A stretch of DNA of 64,000 nt from Labrys monachus (GTDB lineage Bacteria > Pseudomonadota > Alphaproteobacteria > Rhizobiales > Labraceae). The translations under genes and the position numbers were made by a program. Below, in pieces: positions 35,122 through 43,117 of this stretch (position 1 is the stretch's first letter; each line of letters opens with the position of its first letter). The stretch is taken from contig NZ_JAUSVK010000001.1 in assembly GCF_030814655.1 (NCBI RefSeq), forward strand, positions 5,835,001-5,899,000, read 5' to 3'. Under the pieces are notes generated by a model. The model ran no database searches and was not told where the DNA came from. It was given only the letters and a program-made list of their open reading frames with translations.

Positions 35122-35142
35122 TTGGACCGCTATATGGTCCAA
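35122..35142. promoter_or_regulatory. Inverted repeat TTGGACC-N7-GGTCCAA before the toxin-antitoxin operon
   Basis: A perfect 7-bp inverted repeat 14 bp before the antitoxin ATG. Its right half, ATGGTC, is shared with the upstream repeat, suggesting two copies of one operator. Confidence 0.6.
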
Positions 35143-35155
35143 ATTGGAGCAAGCC

Positions 35156-35413
35156 ATGCAAATTTCTGTGACAGAAGCCAAGGGGCAGTTGACAGAGTTG
35201 GTTCGGCGCGCCGAGGCGGGAGATGACGTCATCTTGACACGGCACGGTCACGCTGCCGTGCGGCTCGTGCCGATCAAGGCGGCGACGGACCGGAAATCTC
35301 GTCGGACTCTGCTCGCGGCTGTGCGAGCATCCGCCGCCGCCAAGGCGGCAGCCGGACCGAGCGCGGCGCACAGCCAGGATTTCCTCTACGGTGATGACGG
35401 TCTGCCGGAATGA
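35156..35413 (+). CDS. Phd/YefM-type antitoxin
   Basis: An 85-residue antitoxin. The N-terminal domain MQISVTEAKGQLTELVRRAE and DDVILTRHGHAAVRLVPI is the Phd/YefM DNA-binding fold; the C-terminal tail SAAHSQDFLYGDDGLPE would wrap the toxin. It neutralises the PIN toxin encoded next and represses the operon through the inverted repeats just upstream. Its stop overlaps the toxin ATG by 4 bp. The AT-richer DNA around it fits recent transfer. Confidence 0.92.
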   Translation: MQISVTEAKGQLTELVRRAEAGDDVILTRHGHAAVRLVPIKAATDRKSRRTLLAAVRASAAAKAAAGPSAAHSQDFLYGDDGLPE

Positions 35414-35793
35414 TCGCGGTCGATACGTCGGCACTGATGGCCATCGTGCTGAATGGGCCTGAGGCGGATGCGTGTGCCGCCGCACTGGAAGCCGAAGAGA
35501 ACCTTCTGATCTCCGCCGGTACAGTGGCAGAAGCCTTGATTGTCGCTGCTCGGCGAAATGTTGGTGAAGAGATGGAGCGCCTCATTGAAGGTCTCGGCTT
35601 CGAGGTTGTCAGCGTGACGCCGGCATCGGCGCGACGCATCGCGCATGCCTACGAAATCTGGGGCAAGGGTGTGCATCCCGCAGCGCTGAACTTCGGCGAC
35701 TGTTTTGCCTATGAAGTCGCGAAAGAGCATGGTTGTTTATTGCTGTATGTGGGCGAGGATTTCTCGCGAACCGATGTCGCAGGAGTCCTGTGA
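35410..35793 (+). CDS. vapC: VapC-type PIN-domain toxin ribonuclease
   Basis: A 127-residue PIN nuclease. Acidic active-site residues are visible: Asp in MIAVDTSALMAI, Glu in VAEALIVAAR, and Asp in LNFGDCFAYEVAK. The type is VapC; such toxins cleave specific RNAs, often tRNAs. It overlaps the antitoxin gene, forming a two-gene operon. Length and catalytic residues are intact, so the system should be functional. Confidence 0.93.
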   Translation: MIAVDTSALMAIVLNGPEADACAAALEAEENLLISAGTVAEALIVAARRNVGEEMERLIEGLGFEVVSVTPASARRIAHAYEIWGKGVHPAALNFGDCFAYEVAKEHGCLLLYVGEDFSRTDVAGVL

Positions 35794-36297
35794 TGGCATC
35801 CAGTTGTAAGCTGCCTGCCTCCTCTCGGGTACCCGGATGCCAATCCCGACGTTCGACCACGGGGTGGGAGCGCGCGCTATGGCTCAATACGAGGATGCAA
35901 TCGGCGCGCCACATCAATGGCAAGGGGCGCTATCGATTTTCCAAACAGCCTGTTAGTTTCGTCGTGCGTCGGCCACCAGCCTTGAATAACAGCAATTGCC
36001 ATCGTGATCGCTGCGCGGTTTGGCTTGAGCACGTCAGGCTTTGGCAAGAGCCAAGAACTGTTCACTCTCTTTAATTTTACTGCGAAACCTACGTGGCCGC
36101 TCTCCGATCTGTACATTCGTCCATACGACGGCGCGGAAACGTCGACAATCATCAAGGATCCGAGCCCATCCGCACCTCGCTGTGGCAGGAAAGGGCCGGA
36201 AAGAGGAGGGGTTCGAACCGGCAGCGAACAGCGGTGAAAGGACTGGCGACCCCGGCGGCCTATGATGAGTTACATGTAACCACGCTGGAGACTTGTC
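35794..36297. other. AT-richer intergenic region, no gene recognised
   Basis: About 500 bp between two toxin-antitoxin systems. Open frames on either strand (up to about 90 codons) show no known motif and may be remnants of lost genes. Base composition is lower in GC than the flanks, consistent with acquired DNA. Confidence 0.5.
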
Positions 36298-36522
36298 ATG
36301 GCCTCGGCATCAGGCGCCAATCCCTCGCGCATCAAGGTACGGGAACATCGCGAGCGCCTGCGCGAGCAGGGCCTGCGCCCGATCCAGATTTGGGTGCCGG
36401 ACGTGCGCTCCCCCGCCTTCCGCTCCGAAGCACATCGCCAATCAGCTGCCGTCGCCGCCAGTGCCCATGCAGCGGATGATCAAGCGTTCATCGACGCGAT
36501 ATCGGATTGGGGCGATGAATGA
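36298..36522 (+). CDS. MazE-type antitoxin (DUF3018 family)
   Basis: A 74-residue antitoxin whose sequence RIKVREHRERLREQGLRPIQ and WVPDVRSPAFRSEAHRQ is that of the DUF3018/MazE-like antitoxin family. It should bind and neutralise the MazF-type toxin encoded next and repress its own operon. Its stop overlaps the toxin start as ATGA. The antitoxin looks intact even though the toxin is frameshifted. Confidence 0.9.
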   Translation: MASASGANPSRIKVREHRERLREQGLRPIQIWVPDVRSPAFRSEAHRQSAAVAASAHAADDQAFIDAISDWGDE

Positions 36523-36871
36523 GGCGAGGCGGCATCTGGACCATCGCCGGCGGCAAGGACCATGCGGGCAAGCCGCGCCCCGTCGTCATCGTTCAGGACG
36601 ATAGCTTCGACGCTACCGATTCAATCATCATCTGCGCCTTCACCACGGACGAGACCGATGCGCCATTGTTCCGCCTGCCGGTGGAGCCGAACGAGCGCAA
36701 TGGATTGCGGGCGGCATGCCGTTTGATGGTGGACAAGATCACGACCGCGCCAAGGACGAAGGTTGGCGCGCGCGTCGGCGGCTGGACGACGAAGATATCC
36801 TGCGGCTCAACCAGGCAGTCCTCGTGTTTCTCGGACTGGCTGTCTCGCCAAGAACCAGGCATGAGGCGTGA
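36519..36871 (+). pseudogene. MazF/PemK-type toxin, frameshifted near the C-terminus
   Basis: The first 87 codons read as a normal PemK/MazF endoribonuclease (GGIWTIAGGKDHAGKPRPVV, IIICAFTTD, RLMVDKITT). After GARVG at about 36778 the frame departs; reading one base over restores the family ending with RLDDEDILRLNQAVLVFLGLA and a TGA at 36869-36871. The context CGGCGG instead of the expected CGGCCGG suggests loss of one C. If real, the last 30 residues are replaced and the toxin is probably inactive; a sequencing error is the alternative. Confidence 0.8.
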
Positions 36872-36939
36872 CGGGCAATGGCCCAAAGCGTAGCGACGGC
36901 GAATTAGATCGCAAATGTCGGGGACCCTTTGACGCGTAG

Positions 36940-37465
36940 CCGGCAGGCAGCCGTTCGCTTTTGTGGTAGCGCGGTGCTGGTATGCCAGTCTGGGTCGCCC
37001 CGAACAACGCGCTCCGCGCTTGCTCATAAGCCGTCCATAGTTCGTCGTTGTGAACCGAAGGAAGCCTAACTTCCTCATCCCGGTCAAAGCCAGCAAGCGA
37101 GCATCGACCAGGTTCTCGGTCGTCATCACTGCGGCTGGGTCGAAAGCTGAGAGTGGGACGCCGGAATGGTCGTAGAATTCGGTTGCGGTCCCGGCGGGAA
37201 GCACCGCCTGAACACGCACCCCGGTCGCCGCCAATTCCCCTTGAAGCCCGCGACTGAACGTCAGCACGTAGCTCTTCGTGGCGCTGTAGAGCGTGGTGAT
37301 CGGGAGGGCATGAAATGCCATGATCGATGCGATATTGATGATCGCGCCGGTATCCCGCTTCAGAAACCCCGGCAGAACGGCGCGGGCGAGCCGGGTCGGC
37401 GCGATGACATTGAGCGCGATCGTTGCTGCCGTGTCGGCATCGGACATATCCGCCGTGCCGGCTGG
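36940..37465 (-). pseudogene. SDR-family oxidoreductase remnant (N-terminus lost, frameshifted)
   Basis: The remaining part starts with DADTAATIALNVIAPTRLAR, then AVLPGFLKRDTGAIINIAS, the active-site motif YSATK (as in LYSATKSYVLTF), and GTATEFYDHSG. The Rossmann cofactor loop is missing. Near 37085 the frame shifts; family-like sequence DEEVRLPSVHNDELW and ALFGATQTGIPAPR continues in another frame. Thus both ends are damaged. Just beyond its lost 5' end, a plus-strand fragment EIEPAADLLWASVNAASLL suggests a junction between two broken genes. Confidence 0.78.
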
Positions 37466-37626
37466 CGCTGGAGATCGAGCCGGCGGCCGATCTTCTGTGG
37501 GCCAGCGTGAATGCCGCGTCGCTGCTTCACGTCACGGCCCGGCTACGCAAAGTGGCCCCCCACCTCTACGATGCTTGAGCAAATGCGCGAGAGCGCTCTG
37601 CGGTCCATCCTGAAAGGCTAATCACA

Positions 37627-38607
37627 ATGAAAGTTCTCGTGACGGGAGGCACCGGCCTGCTCGGCAGTCGCCTGATCCCCCAACTCGTGGGCGAGGGACA
37701 TCAGATTTTCGCGCTCACACGCTCCGCATCCTCTCGCCCCCGGCTGGAGGCGATGGGGGCCACACCGGTCAATGCCGATCTGGAAAGCGCCGCGCAGCTC
37801 GCCCTTCCTACGATCGACGCGGTGGTGCATGCCGCCGCCCTGTTCCGCTTTTCCGGGCCGCGCGCACCCTTTTTCCGCACCAATGTCGATGGCACCGCTG
37901 CGCTGCTGAAGGTCGCCGAAGCCGCCGGTGCGAAGACATTCGTTTATATCAGCGCGGCGGGGATCATCATGGATGATCGCGGCACGCCGATCCGCAACGC
38001 CGATGAAAGCGCGCCGACGTTTCCCAACCATTTTTCCGCCTATCTGGCCAGCAAGGCGCAGGCCGAGGCGCTGGTGCTGGCGGCCGACCGGTCCGGATTT
38101 CGCACCATCGCGCTCCGACCGCCGGCGATCTGGGGGCCTGGCGACCCGTTCAGCCGAGCGCTTCCCGAAGCCATCCGATCCGGGCAGTTCGCCTTTATCG
38201 ACCGCGGCGATTACGCCGTTTCAACCTGCCACGTGGACAATGTGATCGAAGCCATACGATGCGCCCTCGACCGTGGAGGCGGCGGTCGCGCCTTCTTTAT
38301 CAGGGACCAGGACGGGCTGACCTTCCGCGAGTTCATCGCTTCGCTCGCGGACCTGCAGGGACTGTCCATCGCCAGGCTGCGGTCGATGCCCTACTGGCTC
38401 GCCTCCGCCATGGGCCGACTGTTCGACACGATCTGGACGATCATGCGCAAAGAGGGCGATCCACCAATCTCGCGCTCGTTGATGCGCATGATTGGGCGAG
38501 AGTTCACCATAGACGATGCCGACGCACGCCGAGAACTGGGCTACGTCGGACGAGTTTCGCGCGCCGACGGCTTGCGAAGCTACGGGGAATTGTTTGTTCG
38601 ACGATAG
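37627..38607 (+). CDS. NAD-dependent epimerase/dehydratase family protein
   Basis: A 326-residue extended SDR. The cofactor loop is VTGGTGLLGSRLI near residue 5, the active site YLASK in SAYLASKAQAE, and ALRPPAIWGPGDPF is typical of the 3-beta-HSD/epimerase group. It likely acts on an alcohol or sugar nucleotide with NAD(P). It is complete and lies between pseudogenes, so it may be the surviving member of a larger set. Substrate unknown. Confidence 0.9.
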   Translation: MKVLVTGGTGLLGSRLIPQLVGEGHQIFALTRSASSRPRLEAMGATPVNADLESAAQLALPTIDAVVHAAALFRFSGPRAPFFRTNVDGTAALLKVAEAAGAKTFVYISAAGIIMDDRGTPIRNADESAPTFPNHFSAYLASKAQAEALVLAADRSGFRTIALRPPAIWGPGDPFSRALPEAIRSGQFAFIDRGDYAVSTCHVDNVIEAIRCALDRGGGGRAFFIRDQDGLTFREFIASLADLQGLSIARLRSMPYWLASAMGRLFDTIWTIMRKEGDPPISRSLMRMIGREFTIDDADARRELGYVGRVSRADGLRSYGELFVRR

Positions 38608-38609
38608 GG

Positions 38610-38866
38610 CTTTGGAGGGAAATCGGCAGCATTCGGCGGTAGGTCGTCACCTGCGGCGCCAGGTGATTCATGCGAAGGCCGACGAGATTGACCGGAAGAT
38701 CCGTGAACTGACGGCGCTGCGCGATACGCTCCGCCACATCGCCGATTGCCCGGCGCCCTCCCATATGGAGTGCCCGACGTTTCGGCGACTGGTGGACGTG
38801 GCGGGCAAGCGCAGCGGAAAGCGCGGGAAGATGGAAAAGCCGAAAAGGGGCACCGGACCTACATGA
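38610..38866 (+). pseudogene. MerR-family regulator remnant (C-terminal part only)
   Basis: The translation contains HLRRQVIHAKADEIDRKIREL and TALRDTLRHIADCPAP, the long dimerisation helix and Cys-containing C-terminus of MerR regulators. The DNA-binding N-terminal 70 residues are absent; the reading frame instead runs into the end of the epimerase gene. It is a 5'-truncated gene. Confidence 0.75.
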
Positions 38867-38872
38867 CGCCGC

Positions 38873-39127
38873 TCATCCGGTCGCGGCGATGGCGGATCGG
38901 CCCACCACTATGCGGCTCGTTGAACTGATGACGGCATCGCAGCCGGAGATGGCGCGGGTCAGAGCGGCAGCATCGCGGGCGTCGCCTTCGACGAGTTCGG
39001 CGCCGGCAATGTCTGCTGCCTTTGCCTTGGAACGAACGAGGGCCACGATCGCGTCTCCGTTCGCGATGGCCTTGCTGACAATCAGCCGGCGGGTGGCGCC
39101 GGTGGCGCCCGATACCAGAATTTTCAT
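38873..39127 (-). pseudogene. NmrA-type NAD(P)-binding protein, truncated
   Basis: Starts MKILVSGATGATRRLIVSKA and stops after 84 residues; intact relatives have about 210. The glycine-rich loop reads GATGATRR instead of the expected GATGATGR, so the third Gly of the cofactor motif is replaced. Truncation plus this change indicate a dead gene. It directly follows an esterase fragment. Confidence 0.7.
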
Positions 39128-39128
39128 G

Positions 39129-39303
39129 TCAAACCTCCGAAGCTGTGCTGATGGACAGGGAAGCATCGCTGAGCCCCTGGTCGAGAAAATCAGCGATGGC
39201 GGTCACGGACCGCTCGGCCGCAAGAAACTGGCCGAGGGAGGATTGGAACACATGCGGCATGCCCTCCCAGACCAACAAAGTAATCTCGACGCCCGCCTTG
39301 CGG
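39129..39303 (-). pseudogene. Esterase C-terminal fragment (partial duplicate of the gene at 39731-40651)
   Basis: The translation KAGVEITLLVWEGMPHVFQS then SLGQFLAAERSVTAIADFL is nearly the same as the C-terminus of the complete alpha/beta hydrolase 450 bp away. The nucleotide sequences are also clearly alike. Only the last 55 residues are present, so this is a partial gene copy left by duplication and deletion. Confidence 0.8.
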
Positions 39304-39687
39304 TCAATCCGCGTCGGTCCACCGCGCCGCGGCCTCCGCCGTATCTTCGGGACGGGTGTTGAATGCGATCGCCGCCTTCGGTGCGCCTTGGTGGATAGCG
39401 TTTACAACCCTCTCGAAGAACGGCAGCCCTTTGGGCGGGATGCGCAGGCCGCCACCGATCACGACGCAATCATAGTCCGCCTTCGCCAGCTGCGCGGCCA
39501 GCACCGCGATGCCAGTGTCATCGGGAGCGATCATGCAGAGGTCGCCCTCCCAACCGCGCTCGGTCATGGTCGCCTCCGCGATGTCGATGCCCGCCCGGAT
39601 TTTTTCAGCATTGAACCCTGGTGGCAGGGAGGGATCGGAAAAGTCGACGGTTTCCGGTATCTGCCCTACAAATAATACGCGTGTCAT
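39304..39687 (-). CDS. Hypothetical protein, about 127 residues
   Basis: A 127-residue soluble protein starting MTRVLFVGQIPETVDFSDPS with a strong AAAGGAGC ribosome-binding site. Its body AKADYDCVVIGGGLRIPPKG resembles a small flavodoxin-like or nucleotide-binding fold, but I do not recognise a family with known function. It lies between a complete and a broken esterase gene on the same strand and may share their promoter. Confidence 0.75.
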   Translation of the reverse strand: MTRVLFVGQIPETVDFSDPSLPPGFNAEKIRAGIDIAEATMTERGWEGDLCMIAPDDTGIAVLAAQLAKADYDCVVIGGGLRIPPKGLPFFERVVNAIHQGAPKAAIAFNTRPEDTAEAAARWTDAD

Positions 39688-39730
39688 GATCAAGCTCCTT
39701 TGAGTGGGTTGGAGGGGACGGCGCCGTCGG

Positions 39731-40651
39731 TCAGGGCATCGAGCGCTGGCGGAGGAAGTCGCTGATGGCGTTCACGGACTGCTCGGCTGCGAGAAACTGG
39801 CCGAGGGAGGACTGGAACACATGCGGCATGCCCTCCCAGACCGACAGCGTGATCTCCACGCCCGCCGCTCGCGCGCGCTCAGTGTAGCGGATGGAATCGG
39901 AGAGCAACACTTCGGCGTCGCCGACATCGATGCGGATCGGCGGCAGGTTGGCGGGGGACGCATGGAGCGGCGACGCCTTGGGGTTCGCGGCATTCTGGCC
40001 CTGCAGATACAGGTCTGCGAAGCCCTGGAGTACGCCGCGCGTGAAGATAGGGTCTGCTTCCGCCCTTGTCTCGAAGCTGTCGCCCGTCAGCGCCAGGTCG
40101 GTCCAGGGCGACATCACAGCCGCACCGACCGGTTGAACCATGCCCGTCGTCGTATCGGCGGCGAGGATCGACAGCAGGGACAGCGCAAGGCCGCCTCCCG
40201 CCGAATCGCCCACGACCACGATCCGCTCGGCTCCCTCCGCCGCGAGACCGCGATAGACGGCCACCGCATCGTCGATCGCTGCCGGGAACGGGTGCTCGGG
40301 TGCCAGCCGGTAATCCGGGACGAAGGCATCAACGCCGACGCGTACGGCGATCTGGCCGGCGAAATGGGTGACCGCCTGTGCCGAGCCAAGCACATAGCCA
40401 CCGCCGTGAATATAAAGCATGCGCGCGCCCGCTCGCGCATTCGCCGGCCGCAGCCAGAGGCCCGCGATGCCGCCAACGGTTGCTGGCTCGACCCGCACAT
40501 CCGCCGCAGCAGGTGTTGCGGCAAGCATGGCGTCGAACATCGGCCGCGCCTCGGGCCCGAGTGTCTCACCCTTATGAGCCGAGGCGGCCTGTCGCATCGC
40601 GGCCACCGCTGGAGCGTCTTCAGGCGAGAGAGGTTGGCTCGTCGTCATCAT
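39731..40651 (-). CDS. Alpha/beta hydrolase (HSL-type esterase)
   Basis: A 306-residue esterase of the hormone-sensitive-lipase family: oxyanion-hole motif HGGGYV, nucleophile elbow GDSAGGGLAL, and a C-terminal His in WEGMPHVFQ. The acid residue is likely Asp in RIDVGDAEVL. It hydrolyses short-chain esters. A GGAGGACAC ribosome-binding site precedes the ATG at 40651. It lies 32 bp after the NmrA-type gene and is probably co-transcribed with it. Confidence 0.92.
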   Translation of the reverse strand: MMTTSQPLSPEDAPAVAAMRQAASAHKGETLGPEARPMFDAMLAATPAAADVRVEPATVGGIAGLWLRPANARAGARMLYIHGGGYVLGSAQAVTHFAGQIAVRVGVDAFVPDYRLAPEHPFPAAIDDAVAVYRGLAAEGAERIVVVGDSAGGGLALSLLSILAADTTTGMVQPVGAAVMSPWTDLALTGDSFETRAEADPIFTRGVLQGFADLYLQGQNAANPKASPLHASPANLPPIRIDVGDAEVLLSDSIRYTERARAAGVEITLSVWEGMPHVFQSSLGQFLAAEQSVNAISDFLRQRSMP

Positions 40652-40683
40652 GTGTCCTCCTTGGCTCGGGTAAGCGCGCGGAC

Positions 40684-41562
40684 TCAGGCGTTCGCCCACT
40701 GGGCGGCGGCATCCCTCGCAAAAGCGGAATAGGAGCGCGGGGCGCGACCGAGGAGCTTGGTCAGGCGCGCGATGTCGTCAGCGGTCGCCACCGCGCCTTC
40801 CGTCTGATAGCGGCTGAACATCAAGCGCAGGTCGAGCGCATGCCAGGCAGGAAGCATGGTCTTCGTGCGCTGCTCCATGACGACGAGATCGTCGCCGCCA
40901 TAACGGATCGCGCGGCCGAGCGCTTCGCTCCAGACGGCGGCGATACCTTCGCCGGTCAGACCGTTCGGACCGACCAAGGCGTAGGTCTCGCGGCCGAGCG
41001 GCGTCGCAGACCGCTCACGGCGATCGAGTTCAATCGCGGCGGCTTCGCCGATGTCGCGGATATCGACCATCGAGACGCCCTTCGCGCCGATCGGCGAGCC
41101 ATAGACGCCGGCCTTCAGAAGTCCGTCCTTCTGACGAAGATCGTTCTGGATGAAATAGGCGGGACGCAGAACCGTCGCGGGCAAGTCGAGCGCCTCGATC
41201 ATGCGCTCGACCGTGTACTTGCCGGCAAAATGCGGCACGTCGGCATAGGCGTCGCCGCCGAAGACCGAGAGATAGACGATGCCCTTGACACCGGCCTCGC
41301 GGGCGACCGTCAGGGTCAGCATGGCCTGGGTGAGTTCATCGGCGACATTCGGGGCGAGCACGAACAGCGTGCTGACGCCAGCAAGTGCCGCGCGCACCGA
41401 ATCCGGGTCGGCGAGATCACCGCGGACCGCCGTCACGCCGGCGGGAAGCTGCGCCGTCTCGGGCGAGCGCGTCAGAGCGCGCACATCGGCGTTGCGACCT
41501 TGAAGATGGGCCAGAACCTGCGCCCCGATGGTTCCTGTACTGCCTGTAACGAGAATGGCCAT
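40684..41562 (-). CDS. NmrA-family NAD(P)-binding protein
   Basis: A 292-residue atypical SDR with the NmrA-type loop VTGSTGTIGAQVLAHL at the start, then GDLADPDSVRAALAG and VYLSVFGGDAYADVPHF. Proteins of this type are NAD(P)H-dependent reductases or redox sensors and lack the usual YxxxK pair. It is divergent from a LysR gene and followed by the esterase, so the pair is probably LysR-controlled. Confidence 0.9.
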   Translation of the reverse strand: MAILVTGSTGTIGAQVLAHLQGRNADVRALTRSPETAQLPAGVTAVRGDLADPDSVRAALAGVSTLFVLAPNVADELTQAMLTLTVAREAGVKGIVYLSVFGGDAYADVPHFAGKYTVERMIEALDLPATVLRPAYFIQNDLRQKDGLLKAGVYGSPIGAKGVSMVDIRDIGEAAAIELDRRERSATPLGRETYALVGPNGLTGEGIAAVWSEALGRAIRYGGDDLVVMEQRTKTMLPAWHALDLRLMFSRYQTEGAVATADDIARLTKLLGRAPRSYSAFARDAAAQWANA

Positions 41563-41642
41563 GTCGAAGTCTCCTTATGTCTGGTTCGAGTTGCATCTGT
41601 TGAGGAGCAAGATATCCGTTTCATTTACGTTTGGGAGATGCC

Positions 41643-41656
41643 ATTATCGAGATAAT
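41643..41656. promoter_or_regulatory. Candidate LysR operator ATTATC-GA-GATAAT
   Basis: A perfect 6-bp inverted repeat with a 2-bp spacer, 24 bp before the LysR start in the divergent promoter region with the NmrA-type gene. It is a plausible site for the adjacent regulator. Confidence 0.5.
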
Positions 41657-41680
41657 TTGTCTCAAATACGGAACACTTTG

Positions 41681-42580
41681 ATGGATCTTCAGGCTTTGTC
41701 CGACTTCGACCTTGTCGCTGCCCATGGCGGGTTTGGCCGCGCTGCCCGCGTCTCCGGACGCTCGAAAGCCACGCTGTCGCGGCGGGTCGCCGAACTCGAA
41801 GAGAGCCTCGGCGTGAGGCTGATCGAGCGCGGGTCCCAGAACCTGCGATTGACGGATGAAGGACGGGCGCTTCATGAGCGCACGCACGGGCTGCTGAGTG
41901 AAATCGCCGAAGCCGGAGAGGCGGTCGTCCTTGGCGCATCCACGCCGAAAGGCAGGCTACGGGTCAGTGCGCCCGTCGTCTTCGCGCATGTGGCGCTTCC
42001 CCGGATCGGCACGCGGTTTGCTCTGGCCTATCCGGAGGTCCAGCTCGACATCGTTGCCGAGGACCGCAAGGTCGATCCAGTCGAAGATGGCTATGATCTG
42101 ATCATCCGGATCGACCCGTCGCCGGACGAGCGCCTCGTCGGCCGTCGCTTCCTCAACGATGAGCGCCTGATCGTGGCGCCGCCCGGCATGTCACGCCCCT
42201 TTCAAATGGCAGATGGCGAAGAATCGGCGGTAAAGGCTGTTCTGCTCTCCGCGACACCGCCCGGGACCGTCTGGCGGATGGGCTCCGGAACGGAGGCTGA
42301 CATCGTCCTGAGGCCAGACCCGATCCTCCGCCTCTCATCGCTCCTGATGGTTCGTGACGCGGTTCTCGCGGGCGCGGGTGCGGCCTTACTGCCCAAACTC
42401 CTTGTTGCCGAAGACATCGCGGTCGGCAGGCTTGCTTATTGGGGAACCCATGCCGGTCCGCCCGTGGAGATCTGGGCGCTGCAGAGTTCACGCCGCCTGA
42501 TCGGTGCCAAGGTGCGCGCCTTCCTGGAGGTGGTTGGGAGGGCGTTTCCAGAGAAGGCCTTCGTCACGCCGTCGGTATGA
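41681..42580 (+). CDS. LysR-family transcriptional regulator
   Basis: A 299-residue LysR protein starting MDLQALSDFDLVAAHGGFGR, with helix-turn-helix around 15-55 (RAARVSGRSKATLSRRVAEL) and a complete effector domain from GRLRVSAPVVFAHV. It is divergent from the NmrA-type/esterase pair, its likely target. The sequence between 42220 and 42260 is slightly unusual (MADGEESAVKAVLLSATPPG) but in frame. Confidence 0.9.
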   Translation: MDLQALSDFDLVAAHGGFGRAARVSGRSKATLSRRVAELEESLGVRLIERGSQNLRLTDEGRALHERTHGLLSEIAEAGEAVVLGASTPKGRLRVSAPVVFAHVALPRIGTRFALAYPEVQLDIVAEDRKVDPVEDGYDLIIRIDPSPDERLVGRRFLNDERLIVAPPGMSRPFQMADGEESAVKAVLLSATPPGTVWRMGSGTEADIVLRPDPILRLSSLLMVRDAVLAGAGAALLPKLLVAEDIAVGRLAYWGTHAGPPVEIWALQSSRRLIGAKVRAFLEVVGRAFPEKAFVTPSV

Positions 42581-42641
42581 GCGACACAGCTTGCCGCATC
42601 TCAATCCTCAATCCGGGCGGCGGACTGAGGACGTGCCGGTC

Positions 42642-43007
42642 TCAGCGGTTGGTGTCGTAGCGCAGGCGGTTGCCGTGAATGGTTGCGAGATGCGCGACCG
42701 CCCATTGCGCCAACTGCCGCACGGGCTCGGACAGCGAGTGCCCGAGTTCGCTCAACGCATATTCCACCTGCGGCGGAGTGGCGGCACAGACCGTGCGCTC
42801 GACCATACCGTCGCGCTCGAGTGTCTTCAGAGTGCGCGTCAGCATCTGCTGCGAGATCCCGGCAATCTGGCGCTTGAGGTCGTTGAAACGCCGTGGCTGA
42901 TCGCGAAGCGCAACGACCACCTGCATCGTCCACTTGTCTCCGACCCGGTTGAGAATCTCGCTGACCCCGCGGCAATCGGCAGAGTCGGGCGCTGCGGACA
43001 TATCCAT
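42642..43007 (-). CDS. HxlR-family transcriptional regulator
   Basis: A 121-residue winged-helix protein of the HxlR type: VSEILNRVGDKWTMQVVVAL, then PRRFNDLKRQIAGISQQMLT and RTLKTLERDGMVERT. A Cys at about residue 12 precedes the domain, a position often used for redox or aldehyde sensing in this family. It is divergent from the MDR gene across 110 bp and most likely represses it. Confidence 0.93.
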   Translation of the reverse strand: MDMSAAPDSADCRGVSEILNRVGDKWTMQVVVALRDQPRRFNDLKRQIAGISQQMLTRTLKTLERDGMVERTVCAATPPQVEYALSELGHSLSEPVRQLAQWAVAHLATIHGNRLRYDTNR

Positions 43008-43054
43008 ATGGCCTGGTCCTGAAAATATGCGTTCTTGTGCCGGGAGATTTAGTC

Positions 43055-43071
43055 ACTTATCTGGAGTAAGT
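43055..43071. promoter_or_regulatory. Candidate HxlR operator ACTTA-N7-TAAGT
   Basis: An inverted repeat in the gap between the HxlR and MDR genes, extended with one mismatch to TCACTTA/TAAGTCA. Spacing and position fit an HxlR dimer site. Confidence 0.5.
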
Positions 43072-43117
43072 CAATATTTGAGACCAATCTCGAAATCACG
43101 CTGGCGAGGAGAATGAC

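Noticed and set aside
35877-36155. A 92-codon minus-strand frame between the two toxin-antitoxin systems
   Set aside because: No recognisable motif, no good ribosome-binding site, and an atypical codon pattern; kept only as an unassigned region.
36186-36215. A GGTTCGAACC stretch resembling a tRNA T-arm
   Set aside because: No acceptor, D or anticodon stems can be built around it, so no tRNA is called.
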